From Perilla frutescens (lineage: Eukaryota; Streptophyta; Magnoliopsida; Lamiales; Lamiaceae): a stretch of DNA of 64,000 nt. The notes beneath the pieces were generated by a model that was not told the DNA's origin, ran no database searches, and saw nothing but the letters and a program-made list of their open reading frames with translations. Shown here one piece after another: positions 35,219-46,652 of this stretch. The stretch's first letter is position 1, and every line of letters starts with the position of its first letter. The translations under genes and the position numbers were made by a program. The stretch spans positions 18,670,001 through 18,734,000 of the forward strand of contig BRKX01000011.1 in assembly GCA_026008535.1 (NCBI GenBank), read 5' to 3'.

Positions 35219-36503
35219 GTGTATGATGATGATGGAATTTATATGGTGCATGATGCTTATGATTTCCAGTTTATAAATTATATAAATGATGTTTCCAAGA
35301 ATGTGCGTAGCAATGAATGGCTTATTTATTCTGACTGTACTTTCCATGTCACACCTTTTAAGCACATGTTCCATAACTTGCATTATATGAACTTTGTTCA
35401 TGTTGCTCTTGCTGATGGTCAAAATTGTGAAATCCAAGGTAGAGGTGATATCTGCTTAAAGTTTGAAAATGAAAGCATGCTTACTTTAAGTGATGTCAGA
35501 TATGTGCCTAAACTGAAATTTAGCTTGCTATCTGTGTCTAAAATAGCTGATAAAATGCTTGATGGCTCTATGAATTATCTAATGTTTAAGTTTGAAAAGG
35601 ATTCCATGCTTTATTTTAATGCACCAAGAAAAGGTGATTTATATACAGTGCAAGCTGAGTCTGTGCCATTGCTTGTTGCTAATATTGTTCAAGAAGATAA
35701 AACTACTATGTGGCATGCTAGACTAGGGCATATGAGTAATAAAGGTCTTGAAATACTACATAAATCTGGTGCATTTGATAATGATAAAGTGACAAGCATG
35801 TCTTTCTGTGAACCCTGTGTGATGGGCAAACATCATAAAGTGCCATTTCATATTTCTGTGCCTTATCCTAGAAGAATGTTAGTTCTGAGATTCTTGAATA
35901 TTTGTATGCTGATGTCTGGGGTCCTACTAAAGAACCCACTCATGGTGGAAACCTATTTTTCATGTCTGATATTGATGATTTCTCCAGAAAAACATGGGTG
36001 TTTCTTATGAAAAACAAGTCTAATGTGCTCTCTAAATTCTCTAAATGGGTTGTTGAAATTCATAATCAGACTAAGAAGAAGATTAAGTGCCTCAAAACAG
36101 ATAATGGCTTAGAATTCTGTAATCATGCTATGGATAACTGGTGCTCTATAAGAGGAATAAAAAGGCATAAATATGTTCTCTATACTCCTCAGCAAAATGG
36201 AGTTGCAAAAATAATGAATAGGACTCTCCTTGAGAGAGTTAGAAGTCTGCTTGTTGCATCTGGATTAGGAAAACAATTTTGAGATGATGCTCTCATGACT
36301 GCATGTTATTTAATAAACAGATCTCCCTCTGTTTTCTTTCTTGGTAAATTACCTGAATCTGTGTTCTTAAACAAACCTGTTTGCCTGAACAACTTGAGAA
36401 TTTTTAGTTGTGCTGCTTATGTGCATCAAAAGTTGAGTAAGCTCGAACCTAGGGTAAGAAAATATGTTTTCCTTGGATATCCTGAGGGTGTTAAGGGTAT
36501 AGG
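35219..36503 (+). pseudogene. Copia protease, gag-pre-integrase and integrase core (Tork-like)
   Basis: Frame 35219-36010 carries the protease region, where WLIYSDCTFHVTP replaces the usual D-S-G catalytic motif. It then has LSDVRYVPKLKFSLLSVSK and the gag-pre-integrase block WHARLGHMS with C-x2-C (FCEPCVMGKHHK). A frame overlap leads into integrase 35902-36282, with D at 35911, D at 36100-36102, and Lys (36208-36210) where the catalytic Glu should be; D-x35 spacing is kept. After a TGA the frame continues at 36295 to YPEGVKG, where the nested element begins. Protease and integrase are catalytically dead as read. Confidence 0.85.
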
Positions 36504-38192
36504 TGTTAGGAAAATTCTTGGAAAAATCCCAAATGATGGTTTTGATTAAATGTCAAAACATGTGTGATGATTTAATGAAAAACTGCAGGTTATGAAAAGC
36601 TGGAAATTAGGGATAATGACCAAGTAAGACTTCAAGCTAAGATGAGAGACAGCTATTCAGAAGCATGGTCAACCAGCTCACAAGGTTTTCTTGATCAGAC
36701 CAGTCAAAGTCAACTCTTTAAAGCTTAAGAAAAGATGTAAAGGGGGAAGAGAGCTTTGGAGACTCGTAGGCATCCACAGATGAGTAATCATCAGTCTTAG
36801 CAGAAAACCAAGATAGACTGATGAACAGAGTCAGCTTAAAAGCTGAAACTGATCTGATCAAAGATCAGTTAGAGCTGACCCTAAACTGATCAAAGATCAG
36901 TTAGCTGGTAAAATAACTCTAAAAGCATTGAGCCACTACTGAACTGACCATAGATGAGTTCAAGGAGAAAACGTAAAAGCTCAATCAGGTAGCCAACTGA
37001 TAAGTCCAGAAATGAAAGCTTTTCAAGCTTAGCTGCTGAGTCAGCTGAACTAGACTATATCAGAATAAAAGCTCAAGGCAGCTGAGGATCTACCAACTGG
37101 ACAATCTCAGAGCTTAAAGCCAAGATAACTGAGAGCCCATCAGCTGAATGTCCATAAAATGATAGTCGAATCACCTGCTCTTTCTGACAAGCAGTCAATG
37201 AAGATCTTAACATGAAATATTTAAAAGATCCTGATGATCTTAGAGCAGAGAACATTAAAGTCAAACGGCTAGTTAATTAAGAGCTTCAAATGGCTACAAG
37301 CATTAAAATACCACCGGTGATTTCTAAACAATCACCAATCATAACGGTCAAAATTCACTCATTTATTTAAAGAGGGTGAAATCAATTTTGGCCAAGACTT
37401 TCGCCAATCTAATTTTGCTATTTTGTAGAATGAGCTTTTTCTTTGTCCCTCCTCACAGCTCAAAGCTTAATACTCTCAAAGTGTGAAAAGTCTCAACTGA
37501 GAAGGCGTGCTTCAATTTCAAAGCAAGCAGCTAAGCTAAAGATAAAGGAGCATTCCAGGTTGATAATAGATTCAAGACTGCCTTCTTGAAGATTGAGCAA
37601 GATCTAAAATCATGTAAAGACGGGCAATAGCACCTATAGTCTCAGCGAGCAGTTAGGACCGGTAAGTGTGAGTTGTCGACCCAGAAACCGACTGAGGAGG
37701 AGCATGTACCGACGGGTCTATTTTTCCAGGACAGCAACAGCTGGAAAGGAGGCTACGCTCGGGTTGAAGGGTTTCGTTTTCAGGTCCAATAGGAATTCTT
37801 CACTATGTAGCTGTAATAAAGAAACTTTACACTTGCATAGTGGATTTCCCTTCTGCGGAAGGAAGAGATGACGTAGAAGCGGAAAGCTTCGAACCTTTAT
37901 AAAGTCCTGTGTGTGCTGTTCTTACTACTTTAAGCTTTGCATGTTCTTAAACTGGACACCTCCACATACGCAGACTGCACTGACAAGCTTTAGCCATGTC
38001 TTCAAAGCTATCAGTTGTAAACTGATCAGCTCACCAGCTAAGCTTCAGTCAGGTTTTCTCAACTGATCAATAAGCACATATAAAATATCAAAAGCGAGTC
38101 AGGGCCCTATCTATTCCACATTCATTTAAAGTTTTTGAAGTCAGTTTATTCACCCCCCTCTAAACTGACATAGACTCGCACCAGGATGAACA
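36504..38192 (+). repeat. 5' LTR of the SIRE-like element
   Basis: Begins TGTTAGGAAAATTC, ends GGATGAACA. Contains two copies of the 15-bp palindrome CTGATCAAAGATCAG at 36854-36868 and 36886-36900. The ORFs in it are chance. Confidence 0.88.
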
Positions 38193-38194
38193 AG

Positions 38195-38206
38195 TGATAT
38201 CAAACT
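38195..38206 (+). other. Primer binding site of the SIRE-like element
   Basis: TGATATCAAACT follows the LTR by two bases. It resembles the iMet-tRNA site with G-to-A changes. Confidence 0.6.
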
Positions 38207-38281
38207 GGTTGATTATAAGGATCAACCATTTCTGCAGATCATTTAAATCAGATCTGTTTATCTGTGCTAACAATTCAAGCT

Positions 38282-40689
38282 ATGAGAAACCATAAGCTAC
38301 CTCTCTTTTCAGTTGAGAACTATGACAATTGGAGCAAGAGGATGAAAGCTCATCTATGCTCCATCCATGAGAATATGTAGGATGTGATTGAAGATGGTCC
38401 AATCATCATAATGATGGACAATGAAGCCCACATAATGGATGTCAACCAACCGGCCAGGATCCCAAAACCAACTCATATTCTCATGGATGAAGAGAAGAAG
38501 TTGAAAAATCTAGAGTTTGTTACTCAAGCAGCACTTTTTCAAACTCTAGATGAGGATCACATAAAAGACATAAAAAACTACAGAACAGTGAAGGAGATTT
38601 GGGACCTCCTTGCAGATCTATGCAAAGAGTCCGAGGCCATCAAAGAAAACAAGCTCTAGTTAGCATCATAAGCGAGATAAACAATCTGGGAAGAAACTAT
38701 CCCAACAGCGAGATGAACTCAAAAGTTCTGGACAATCTTACTGATGAATGGGATATGAAAGTAATTGCTACTAAAGAGTCGAGAGATTTAAATAGCATTA
38801 CTCTCAGAGAGTTATTTGGATCTCTCAAAGCTCATGAATACAGCCTGAACTGAAAGATATAAGCATCCACTTCCTCTTCTCATGATGCTTCTTTCTATGC
38901 TGGAAATCGGTTCAGAGAAGCCCGCGGAAGAAACAACTTCTGACCAAGAGGCTCACCTATCAGAGAGAATCCAGCGAAATCAGTGACTGATCGAAGAAGA
39001 GAGTCAGCCGACAAAAAAGAAGATCCTGACTGAGGATTTAAATGAACAAATCCAGTCAATGATAAGATTGCTGGAGAAGCTGAGAAAAGTCAGAGATCAA
39101 CAATCAGCTCAACCCCAAGCTGATGAAGCTACTAAAGGTGAGAGGAACCAGCAGCCAGCTGATCGTCCAGCGGAACAATTCAGGGTGGCAAACATGAACA
39201 TAGAAGAATGTTTCCACTGCCATAAGCAAGGACACTACAGATATGAGTGTCCAGAACTTCCTGAAGACAAAAGGGCCAAAGTGAGGAGAAGCTTCTTCAA
39301 AAGGAAAGCAATGATCGCAAACTCTGAGAATGTCGTGCTTGACGATTCAGACTACCCATCTGAAATCGACTTAGACGGCTATAACTCTGATGATGAAGCT
39401 CTACTATGCCTCATGGCTGACAATGATGAAAAGGTTAGTCAATCTGACTCAATAACCTCATTCTATCATATACATGAAGCTTTGATCTCTAGGAAAGAAC
39501 TGGATGAACAGTTAAGAATCATAGAAGATCAATTAGCTTATGTATCAAGTATGCATATTGAACTGAAGGGTGAAAATGATGAGCTAAGAAGCAGAGTTGA
39601 TGAGCTAAGTGCTGAAAATAAAAGACTGAAAAGTCTTGATGCTCAGTCAACAGAAATGGATCAGCTGAAGCTAAGAAATATTGAACTGAAAGCTGAGAAT
39701 GAGTAGCTCAAGCAAGAAATTCTTGAAAAAGGGGAAATATCCCTCAGGTTCAACAAGGGATCCCAAACTCTAGATGAAATCTTAAGTCATCAAAGAACTG
39801 AATCTGGGACCCCAGGGCTAGGATATAGTAAGTAAACTACCGCAGAGAAGGGCAAGGCAGTTGTATAGAGTTGTGAATCTGGAATCCTGAGAGGATTCAC
39901 AAGACCAGCTCAGTCCCCCCAGTTGAGGAGTCAAAAGATAAGGGCATCTTAGAAACTCCTCAAGCTTAGCCCAGAGATCAGACTGATCAGTCGAAAAGGG
40001 CAACTCGAAGACATTTGGTCTTTCAAAGACTTGGTGCTCGGTTAAAGCCACCAGTTCAACACTGATTAACTCAACAGTCCAGATCTACTGCTCGATCAAA
40101 ATCAAAAGCTCATCAAAGGCCAAATCTTCGGAGGCCTCCATTCCATTCCAGGTCATCAGTTCAACCAAAACTTGAAGTTCACCCAAGGCCAGTCGTTCAG
40201 ACAAGAGCATCAGCTCAAAATAGGCCATCAGTTCAACGATCTAGAAACTCCTCCAATACATTTTAACCTAGGAGTTCTTCAAACCCCAATGGAAATGTAC
40301 ACACAAGATTGTATTATGCACGACAGCATAATCCAATCTCTCTGAAGGAGTTCACTCCAAGTGACCTTGCAACCCAGTACAATGAGTTTTTAAACTCAAT
40401 AGATGAATCAAGATTCAATCCCAATTACAACTGGTTTGCAAATTGGCCATACCACAAAGGCCAAAAAGCTCAGAGTCAAACGGTCAGACGAAATTGGCCA
40501 AGACAAAGAGCATCAAAGTCACAAGATAAGAGGATATTAGTTGAAGTCTTCTATCATGAATCTCATCAGAGGTATAGATCACAGGATTCAACTCTCAGTC
40601 GAAGAGTTACAAGAAGTCCGATGCATATCCAGAGATCTAATTCTGAAGAATCTCTTGGAAAAGAAAAGCCAAAAGTGCGGCATATGTGA
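38282..40689 (+). pseudogene. Copia gag (SIRE-like) with zinc knuckle, coiled coil and basic linker
   Basis: The ATG at 38282 opens MRNHKLPLFSVENYDNWS. An in-frame TAG at ~38378 stands where Trp is expected before DVIEDGP. Typical gag blocks follow: LKNLEFVTQAALFQTL, IKDIKNYRTVKEIWDLL, then in another frame VLDNLTDEWDMKVIATKES. Frame 39059-39706 has a perfect CCHC knuckle (39209-39250, C-x2-C-x4-H-x4-C), then an acidic region and a leucine/glutamate coiled coil (ELKGENDELRSRVDEL). The segment 39707-40689 is a Gln/Arg/Ser-rich linker with frame 40309-40689. At least two frame changes and several stops. Confidence 0.85.
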
Positions 40690-40799
40690 ATTCTCAAACA
40701 CATGATTAACCTCTCAGGACCCGATATCATGCGAGTACCTAAAATCTGAGTTTTGCTTTGCATGGAAAGAGCATCATATCCAAGAAAAGGGTCAAAGAT

Positions 40800-42433
40800 A
40801 CTTGATATCTGGATAGCGGGTGCTTAAAATACATGACCGGAGACAAGAATGATCTTGACAGTTATAAAGAGGTTAAAGGACCACTAGTCACTTTTGGAGA
40901 CAACTCAAAGAGCCGAACCATTAGAGAAGGGTTCGTGGTCAAAGGAGAAATTGTCGTGAATGGCGTGTCACATGTTGAAGGACTAAGGCACAAACTGCTG
41001 AGCATCAGTCAACTTTGTGACAATGGGTACTCAGTCGACTTCAGCAATAGCACATGTGACATCAGAGACAAGTCAACTGGAGTCATACTTCTGACTGGAG
41101 TAAGAAAGGGCAACATGTATGTAGTTGACTGGTCAACCGGCAATTTTGAAGCTTGCTTTCTCTCCAAAGGATCAACTGAAGCAAGCTAGTTGTGGCATCG
41201 ATGACTGAATCATCTCAACTTCAAAACTATCAACTACCTGGCCAAGAAGGAGCTAGTTGATGGGCTTCCCAAGGAGATCTACAAGAAAACTGACGTCTGC
41301 GGACATTGCCAGAAAGGAAAGCAGGTGAAGTCGTCATTCCAAAACAAAAGCCTTCCTCAAGGAACAACTGACATTCTTCAGTTGCTTCACATTGACCTAT
41401 TTGGACCTGTGAAACCACCAACCCCTAGAGGTAAAAAGTTTACACTTGTAGTAGTAGATGACTACTCAAGGTATACCTGGGTGGAGTTCCTGAGAAGTAA
41501 AGATGAGACTTTTGAGAAGCTATCAACATTGATCAAAAGATTGCAGACTGACAAGGGAAAATCAATTCAAAAGATAAGGTCCGACAATGGAACTAAATTT
41601 GTCAATCAGCAAATGATCAAGTTTCTGAGTGAACTGGGAATCACTCATGAACACTCTGCTGCAAGAACTCCTCAATAAAATGGCGTAGCTAAAAGGAGGA
41701 ATCGCACGCTAAAGGAGGCAGCTAGAGCAATGGTAGAAGATGTCAATATAGCCGAATACTATTTGGCAGAGGCAGTTAACACAACCTGCCACACACAAAA
41801 TAGAAGTGCCATAGTCATCACCCATGACAAAACGCCCTACGAGCTGTTCAAGGCTCGTAAGCCTTCTATCTATTACTTTAAGATATTTGCCCACAAATGT
41901 TATATCCACAACAATGGCAAATCCCAGCTGAAAGCTTTTAGTGCCAAAGTTGATGAGGGGATCTTTCTCGGCTATAATGCCCCTCATTCTCAAGCTTACA
42001 GAGTGTTCAACAAAAGAACACTGGTTGTTGAAGTAACATGTCATGTGGTATTTGATAAGCTTGTTGTTGAGTATAGAAATAAAAGGAGAACTGTACGTCA
42101 GAGTAAGCATTGCCTAGTGAAAGCCTGCTGGACTATGTTGATCACATTGTCCCAGAGCAGTTTGAAGCTTCACTAGAAGATGGCATTGAAACTGATTCTA
42201 GACCAGTTGGAGATAACTTGATCAATGAGGACACAAATTGTGGTGCAATCTCAAACCCCATAACTGAAACAGAGGGAAGAATCAGTGAAAATGAAGAACA
42301 AGCCGAAGCTGAGATAGCAGCTAATGGACCAGCCGAAGAATCAGCTGAAAGAGCAGTCGAAGGATCAGTTGATGGAGCAACTGATGAAGCAGCCAAAGGC
42401 ACAACAGTAGTAACCATTCCTAAATGGCTCTGA
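40800..42433 (+). pseudogene. Copia protease and integrase (SIRE-like)
   Basis: The protease motif D-S-G-C at 40812-40823 is intact, followed by KYMTGDK (40833 on) and LRHKLLSISQLCDNGYSV. After a TGA in the WHR(stop)LNHLNF gag-pre-integrase block come C-x2-C (VCGHCQKGKQVKSSF) and integrase: HIDLFGP, DDYSRYTWVEF and IRSDNGTKF. The catalytic Glu is replaced by Lys at 41691-41693 (NGVAKRRNRTL), one step from GAA. A TAA splits TPQ/NGVA. Frame 41730-42433 gives the integrase C-terminal part and an acidic, Ala/Glu-rich connector to RT. Confidence 0.85.
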
Positions 42434-44021
42434 AGCCATCAAGTCGATAAAATTATTAGGGATCCAAAAAGCAGAGTTCAGACCAGAGGGTCAACGAAAC
42501 ATGCACTCTTCACATACTTTATCTCACAGATGGAACCAGCCAATGTTAAAGAAGCGCTTGAAGACTCAGACTGGATCATAGCAATGCAAGAAGAGCTGAA
42601 CCAGTTCACAAGAAATAACGTGTGGTTTCTTATTGATAGGCCGAAAAATCAAAAAGTCATTGGGACTAAATGGGTCTTTCGCAACAAACTGGATGAACAA
42701 GGCATGATCACAAGGAACAAGGCCAGACTGGTAGCCAAAGATTACTCACAAAGTGAAGGGATCGACTTTGATGAGACATTCGCACCAATTGCAAGATTGG
42801 AGGCCATCAGATTGTTCCTCGCCTATGCAGCTCACAACAACTTCACAGTCTATCAAATGGACGTGAAAAGTGCATTCTTGCAAGGGATACTCAAGGAGGA
42901 TATGTATGTCGAGCAACCTCCAGGCTTTGAAATCGGACATCAAGTCTACAAGTTGAAGAAAGCTCTATCTAAGAGCTTAGTATGAAACTCTTACAACCTT
43001 CTTACTAAAGAATGGGTTTTAGAAAGGAGTTATCGATCGTACTCTATTCAGAATAGAATGATCATCTGAGATCTTGATGGTTCAAATTTATGTGGATGAC
43101 ATAATTTTTGGATCCAAGAGCAAAGATCTCTGCAATCGATTCGCTCAACTGATGCAAAGCGAATTCGAAATGAGCATGATGGGAGAAATGACATTCTTCC
43201 TAGGACTCTAAGTGAAGCAGCTTGAAGATGGAATCTTTATTAGCCAAGCTAAATATACCAAGGAGCTTGTCAAGAAGTTTGGAACTGACAAGGGAAAATC
43301 TCTCAAAATTCCAATGAATACATTAGTGCAACTGACTCTTGATGAAAAAGGAGAATCAGTCAGCCAGACGTACTACAAAAGAATCATTGGATCCCTTCTC
43401 TATCTAACCGTTAGCCGACCAGACATCTCCTACTCAGTCGGACTGTGTGCAAGGTTCCAAGCCAACCCGAAGAAAAGTTATCTCGAAACAGCGAAGAGGA
43501 TCATGAAGTACCTCAAGGGAACCATAAATCTTGGGCTATGGTATCCCAGAGATGATAGCTTGAGTCTAACCGGCTACTCAGACTGAAACTTCGAAGGATG
43601 CAAGATCAACAGAAAAAGCACCAGTGGAACATGTCAGTTTCTTGGGAATAAACTGATATCCTGGTTTAGCAAGAAGCAGCACTCAGTTACCACATCAACA
43701 ACTAAAGCCGAGTATGTAGCTGCTAGAAGTTGTTGTGCTCAAATCTTATGGATGAAGCAACAGCTCGATTATAAGGTGGAGACTGAAGAAGTGTCAATCT
43801 ACTGTGATAACAATAGTGTTATTGCAATATCTCAAAATCCAATATTGCATTTAAGAACGAAGCACATTGATATCAGGCACCACTTTATCAGAGATCATAT
43901 CGAGAAGAAAGACATATGTATCAAATATGTCAACACGAAGAAGCAAATAGTCGATATCTTCACCAAACCATTGCCAGAAGCTAGATTTGTTGAGCTATGC
44001 ATCCAACTAGGATTGCTCTAA
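42434..44021 (+). pseudogene. Copia reverse transcriptase and RNase H (SIRE-like)
   Basis: RT begins at about 42530 (WIIAMQEELNQFTRNNVW, GTKWVFRNKLDE, KARLVAKDYSQ, DETFAPIARLEAIR, QMDVKSAFLQG) and breaks at ~42985. The YVDD active site is intact at 43089-43100 in another frame, with FLGL(stop)VKQ. RNase H follows: PDISYSVGLCARFQ, KRIMKYLKGT, TGYSD(stop)NFEGC, KSTSGTCQFLGN, TTKAEYVAA, YCDNNSVIAIS, and TKHIDIRHHFIRDHIE. It ends at TAA 44021. Stops at TGA and TAA positions are explained by TGG-to-TGA and CAA-to-TAA. Not functional as read. Confidence 0.88.
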
Positions 44022-44819
44022 CTAGCTTCAAAGGAAGACGACGATCATGCAAAAGAAGGAGTGAAGAGGGGCACTCCAGCTGATGATGAGAACTGACCCA
44101 ATAGAGCATCAATCAACTAAGCCTTGGAGCTTAAACTGATAAGCCCATACTAGTTCTAAAATAATGGCAAAGGCTATAAGAAAGTTGACGAATGAAAATG
44201 AGTAAACTGATCGCAGAAGGCATCAGTTCTCAACCAGTCATATTCAACTGATAAGAGCAGTTGAATTTAAAATTGACTGAAGAAAATAAAGCTTCAGCTG
44301 AAAAAAGCAGCTGACAAGCTTAGGCGGAGCAAAGCTGAAGATGACAGCTTAAGCTGACAAGGATTCAAAGCTGAGGAGACTCCAGCTGGAACTGATCACT
44401 CCAAGTCAAGAAGACCATCGGTCAAGAGGGCAACTGATAACGTCAGCCGCTCAATGTCACGTGGAGACTGGAGGAGAGCCAATATCAAATAAGTTCAAAG
44501 TTGAATTTATTACTGAATGGTAATATGACGTGTCTTCTCAAAGTTACCGTTGGACCCATTCTCTCTCCTCATTAATCTCAACAGATAAATCTGAAATTAA
44601 AATCGATGGATTAATGAGAACCATTCGATTTTGACTTATGATCAAATTCCTTTTTACCGTTGGATTCACCGATTACTTAAGTCTATAAATAAGTTAGCTG
44701 TTTCTCTCAAATTCCCCACACAGCCGACCAAAGAACTCAAACATTCAGTCTCTCAAAATTTATCCAGAATCCCTTCTTCATCCCAAGCCTTACAAATCAT
44801 CTCGAGTTATCATCCTCAA
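44022..44819 (+). other. Spacer after pol, CTGA/TCAG-rich, no gene
   Basis: No open frame fits a known protein. In 44041-44460 I count about 16 CTGA or TCAG words in 420 bp. The tail before 44820 may be a leader for the first extra ORF. Confidence 0.5.
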
Positions 44820-46169
44820 ATGGCCCAATATTTTTCCAACCTTCACAGAAGACCTCGCAACTTCAGAGTTTCTGGTGATGAGTCAAGAGTCTTTTGTGAG
44901 GACCTGAGCCATGACAAAATACTAAATCAAGCCAACACCAGACGATTCACTAACTTTTCTTAGTTGGGAGGAGTGATTCTCACTCTAATTGGAAATGCAC
45001 AGCTAAGGAAGTACACTGAAACTGCTCCTACAAGAGTGTATCCGGAGGCTGTAGCAGAATTCTTTCTCAACTCATTCAGCGAGGAAGACTCTTGGTTAAT
45101 CGTGAGTATAGTAAGGGGGATACAAGTCCTAATCACCCCTTCTGTTCTGAGAAACATCTTTGGGCTTCCGGAAGCAGGGGAAAGGCTGGAAGGAACAACT
45201 GTGAATTCCAAATACCGCTACAATAGATGGGCGACTACTCCTGCCATGGAAGATTTTCAGAGTACCCATTTGACATCTAGATTCCAAAAGGAATTTCAGG
45301 TGTTAGCAGTAGTAGCCACACAGATGATGGTAGGATCGTGCGAAGGACATGATGAAATGTCAGAATTAAAGTACAAAATCTGCAACGCCATCTGGGAGAC
45401 AAGAGGAATAGACTGGGCATCATTCCTCTTCAAGCAGTTGAAAAGGTTTGTAGACATAGTGGAAAGGGAGACAAGAAGTAGCTTGTGCTTTCCACAAAAG
45501 ATGTACTACATCAACCGAGTCAGTTTCATTCTAGAAAAGTTGCTTCTTGACTTAATAACGGAGGAAACAAATTATCAGTCAGTTGATCATGATGATTTTG
45601 TTCCAAAAGTAGCAGAATGAGCATTGTCTCCACTAACAATCAGAGAGCCACAACCACGATTGAGGCAGAAATTCATCTCCTCCATTCCAACAGAAAAAGA
45701 AAAAGGAAAGGCGAAGGTCATCAAATCAATAGTTCAGTCAACTCATGATTCTGACGACATCCTTCTTGCTGTTGATAGATATCAATCCTCAGGAAAAGAG
45801 GATAAAAAGGAAAAGAACTCCAGAAGGAGTCCAATTGAATGGAAGATTACCTCTCCAGCACAGTCTGAAACAGTTGACAAGCCAACTGCAGGACATCAGA
45901 CTGTTAAGCATCAGCTGAAAACTGATCGCTCAACTGGAGAGCATCCGCCGACTACGGAAGAGACTCAGCTCAGAGTCCAACAACCAAAAAGGCAGCGGTC
46001 GGGAAAAGCCTCAATCAAAGCACTGATCAAGTGCATGAAGGAACATGTAAAACAGCTCTCTGATTCCATCATAAAACTAGAAGCTTGTTCTAAAAGTGAT
46101 GACTCAAAAGACTCTTCAAGCGAGAGTGTTCCAGACAGCTTCCAGACTGCAAAGAAAAAGAAAAACTGA
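44820..46169 (+). pseudogene. Extra ORF 1 of the SIRE-like element, unknown protein family
   Basis: One reading frame of 449 codons from ATG (MAQYFSNLHRRPRNF), broken only by TAG at 44961-44963 and TGA at 45618-45620, with no frameshift. Residues ~50-260 form a conserved domain: VYPEAVAEFFLNSF, VRGIQVLITPSVLRNIFGLP, then DWASFLFKQLKRFV (from 45411) and RVSFILEKLL. The C-terminal ~180 residues are Ser/Lys/Glu-rich and end KKKKN, suggesting a disordered, nucleic-acid-binding or nuclear tail. It resembles extra ORFs 2 and 3 and uncharacterised proteins I recall from Lamiales predictions (e.g. Dorcoceras). A link to the Pfam putative plant transposon protein domain is possible but unchecked. Function unknown. 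Confidence 0.65.
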
Positions 46170-46652
46170 TCGCAAGAGGACCTGAAGGCTTCAAAAGTCA
46201 GCTGACTAAATGCCTTATGAAAACTTCTTGTAAATCAGTATACTTCTTGAATATTTTCATAAATAAAATTCTTTTGGCTTAATAAATGCTTGTGTCAGTA
46301 TTTATTACTTTTTTACCGTTGGTCCTAAGCTCAAAATCAAAAACCAAAGGAAAATGACTAGGGAAATTTAAATCTTTCAACTAACACATTTATGAGTCTC
46401 TTTCCACACTCATAAAAATCCCTTGCTCAAAATTTTGAGACAATACAATACAACACCACAGCACTAGAAGCAACTTTAGAAGAGAAATCTCATAGTCTTC
46501 AAAGAAAATCATCTTTCAAAAGAGTATTCTCTCTTTCTCTCAAAAAAAGGGGGGGTTCAATTCAAACTCAGCCAATATTTTCAAAAAAAAAAATAGCTGA
46601 AACATTCAAAGCTTTTACTTCTTTCAAAGAGCAAATAAAGAGAGATAAATTT

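Noticed and set aside
37668..37871. ORFs in the SIRE-like LTR (also 37073-37264 and 52014-52205)
   Set aside because: They fall in LTR sequence, are not conserved in frame between the two LTRs, and match nothing.
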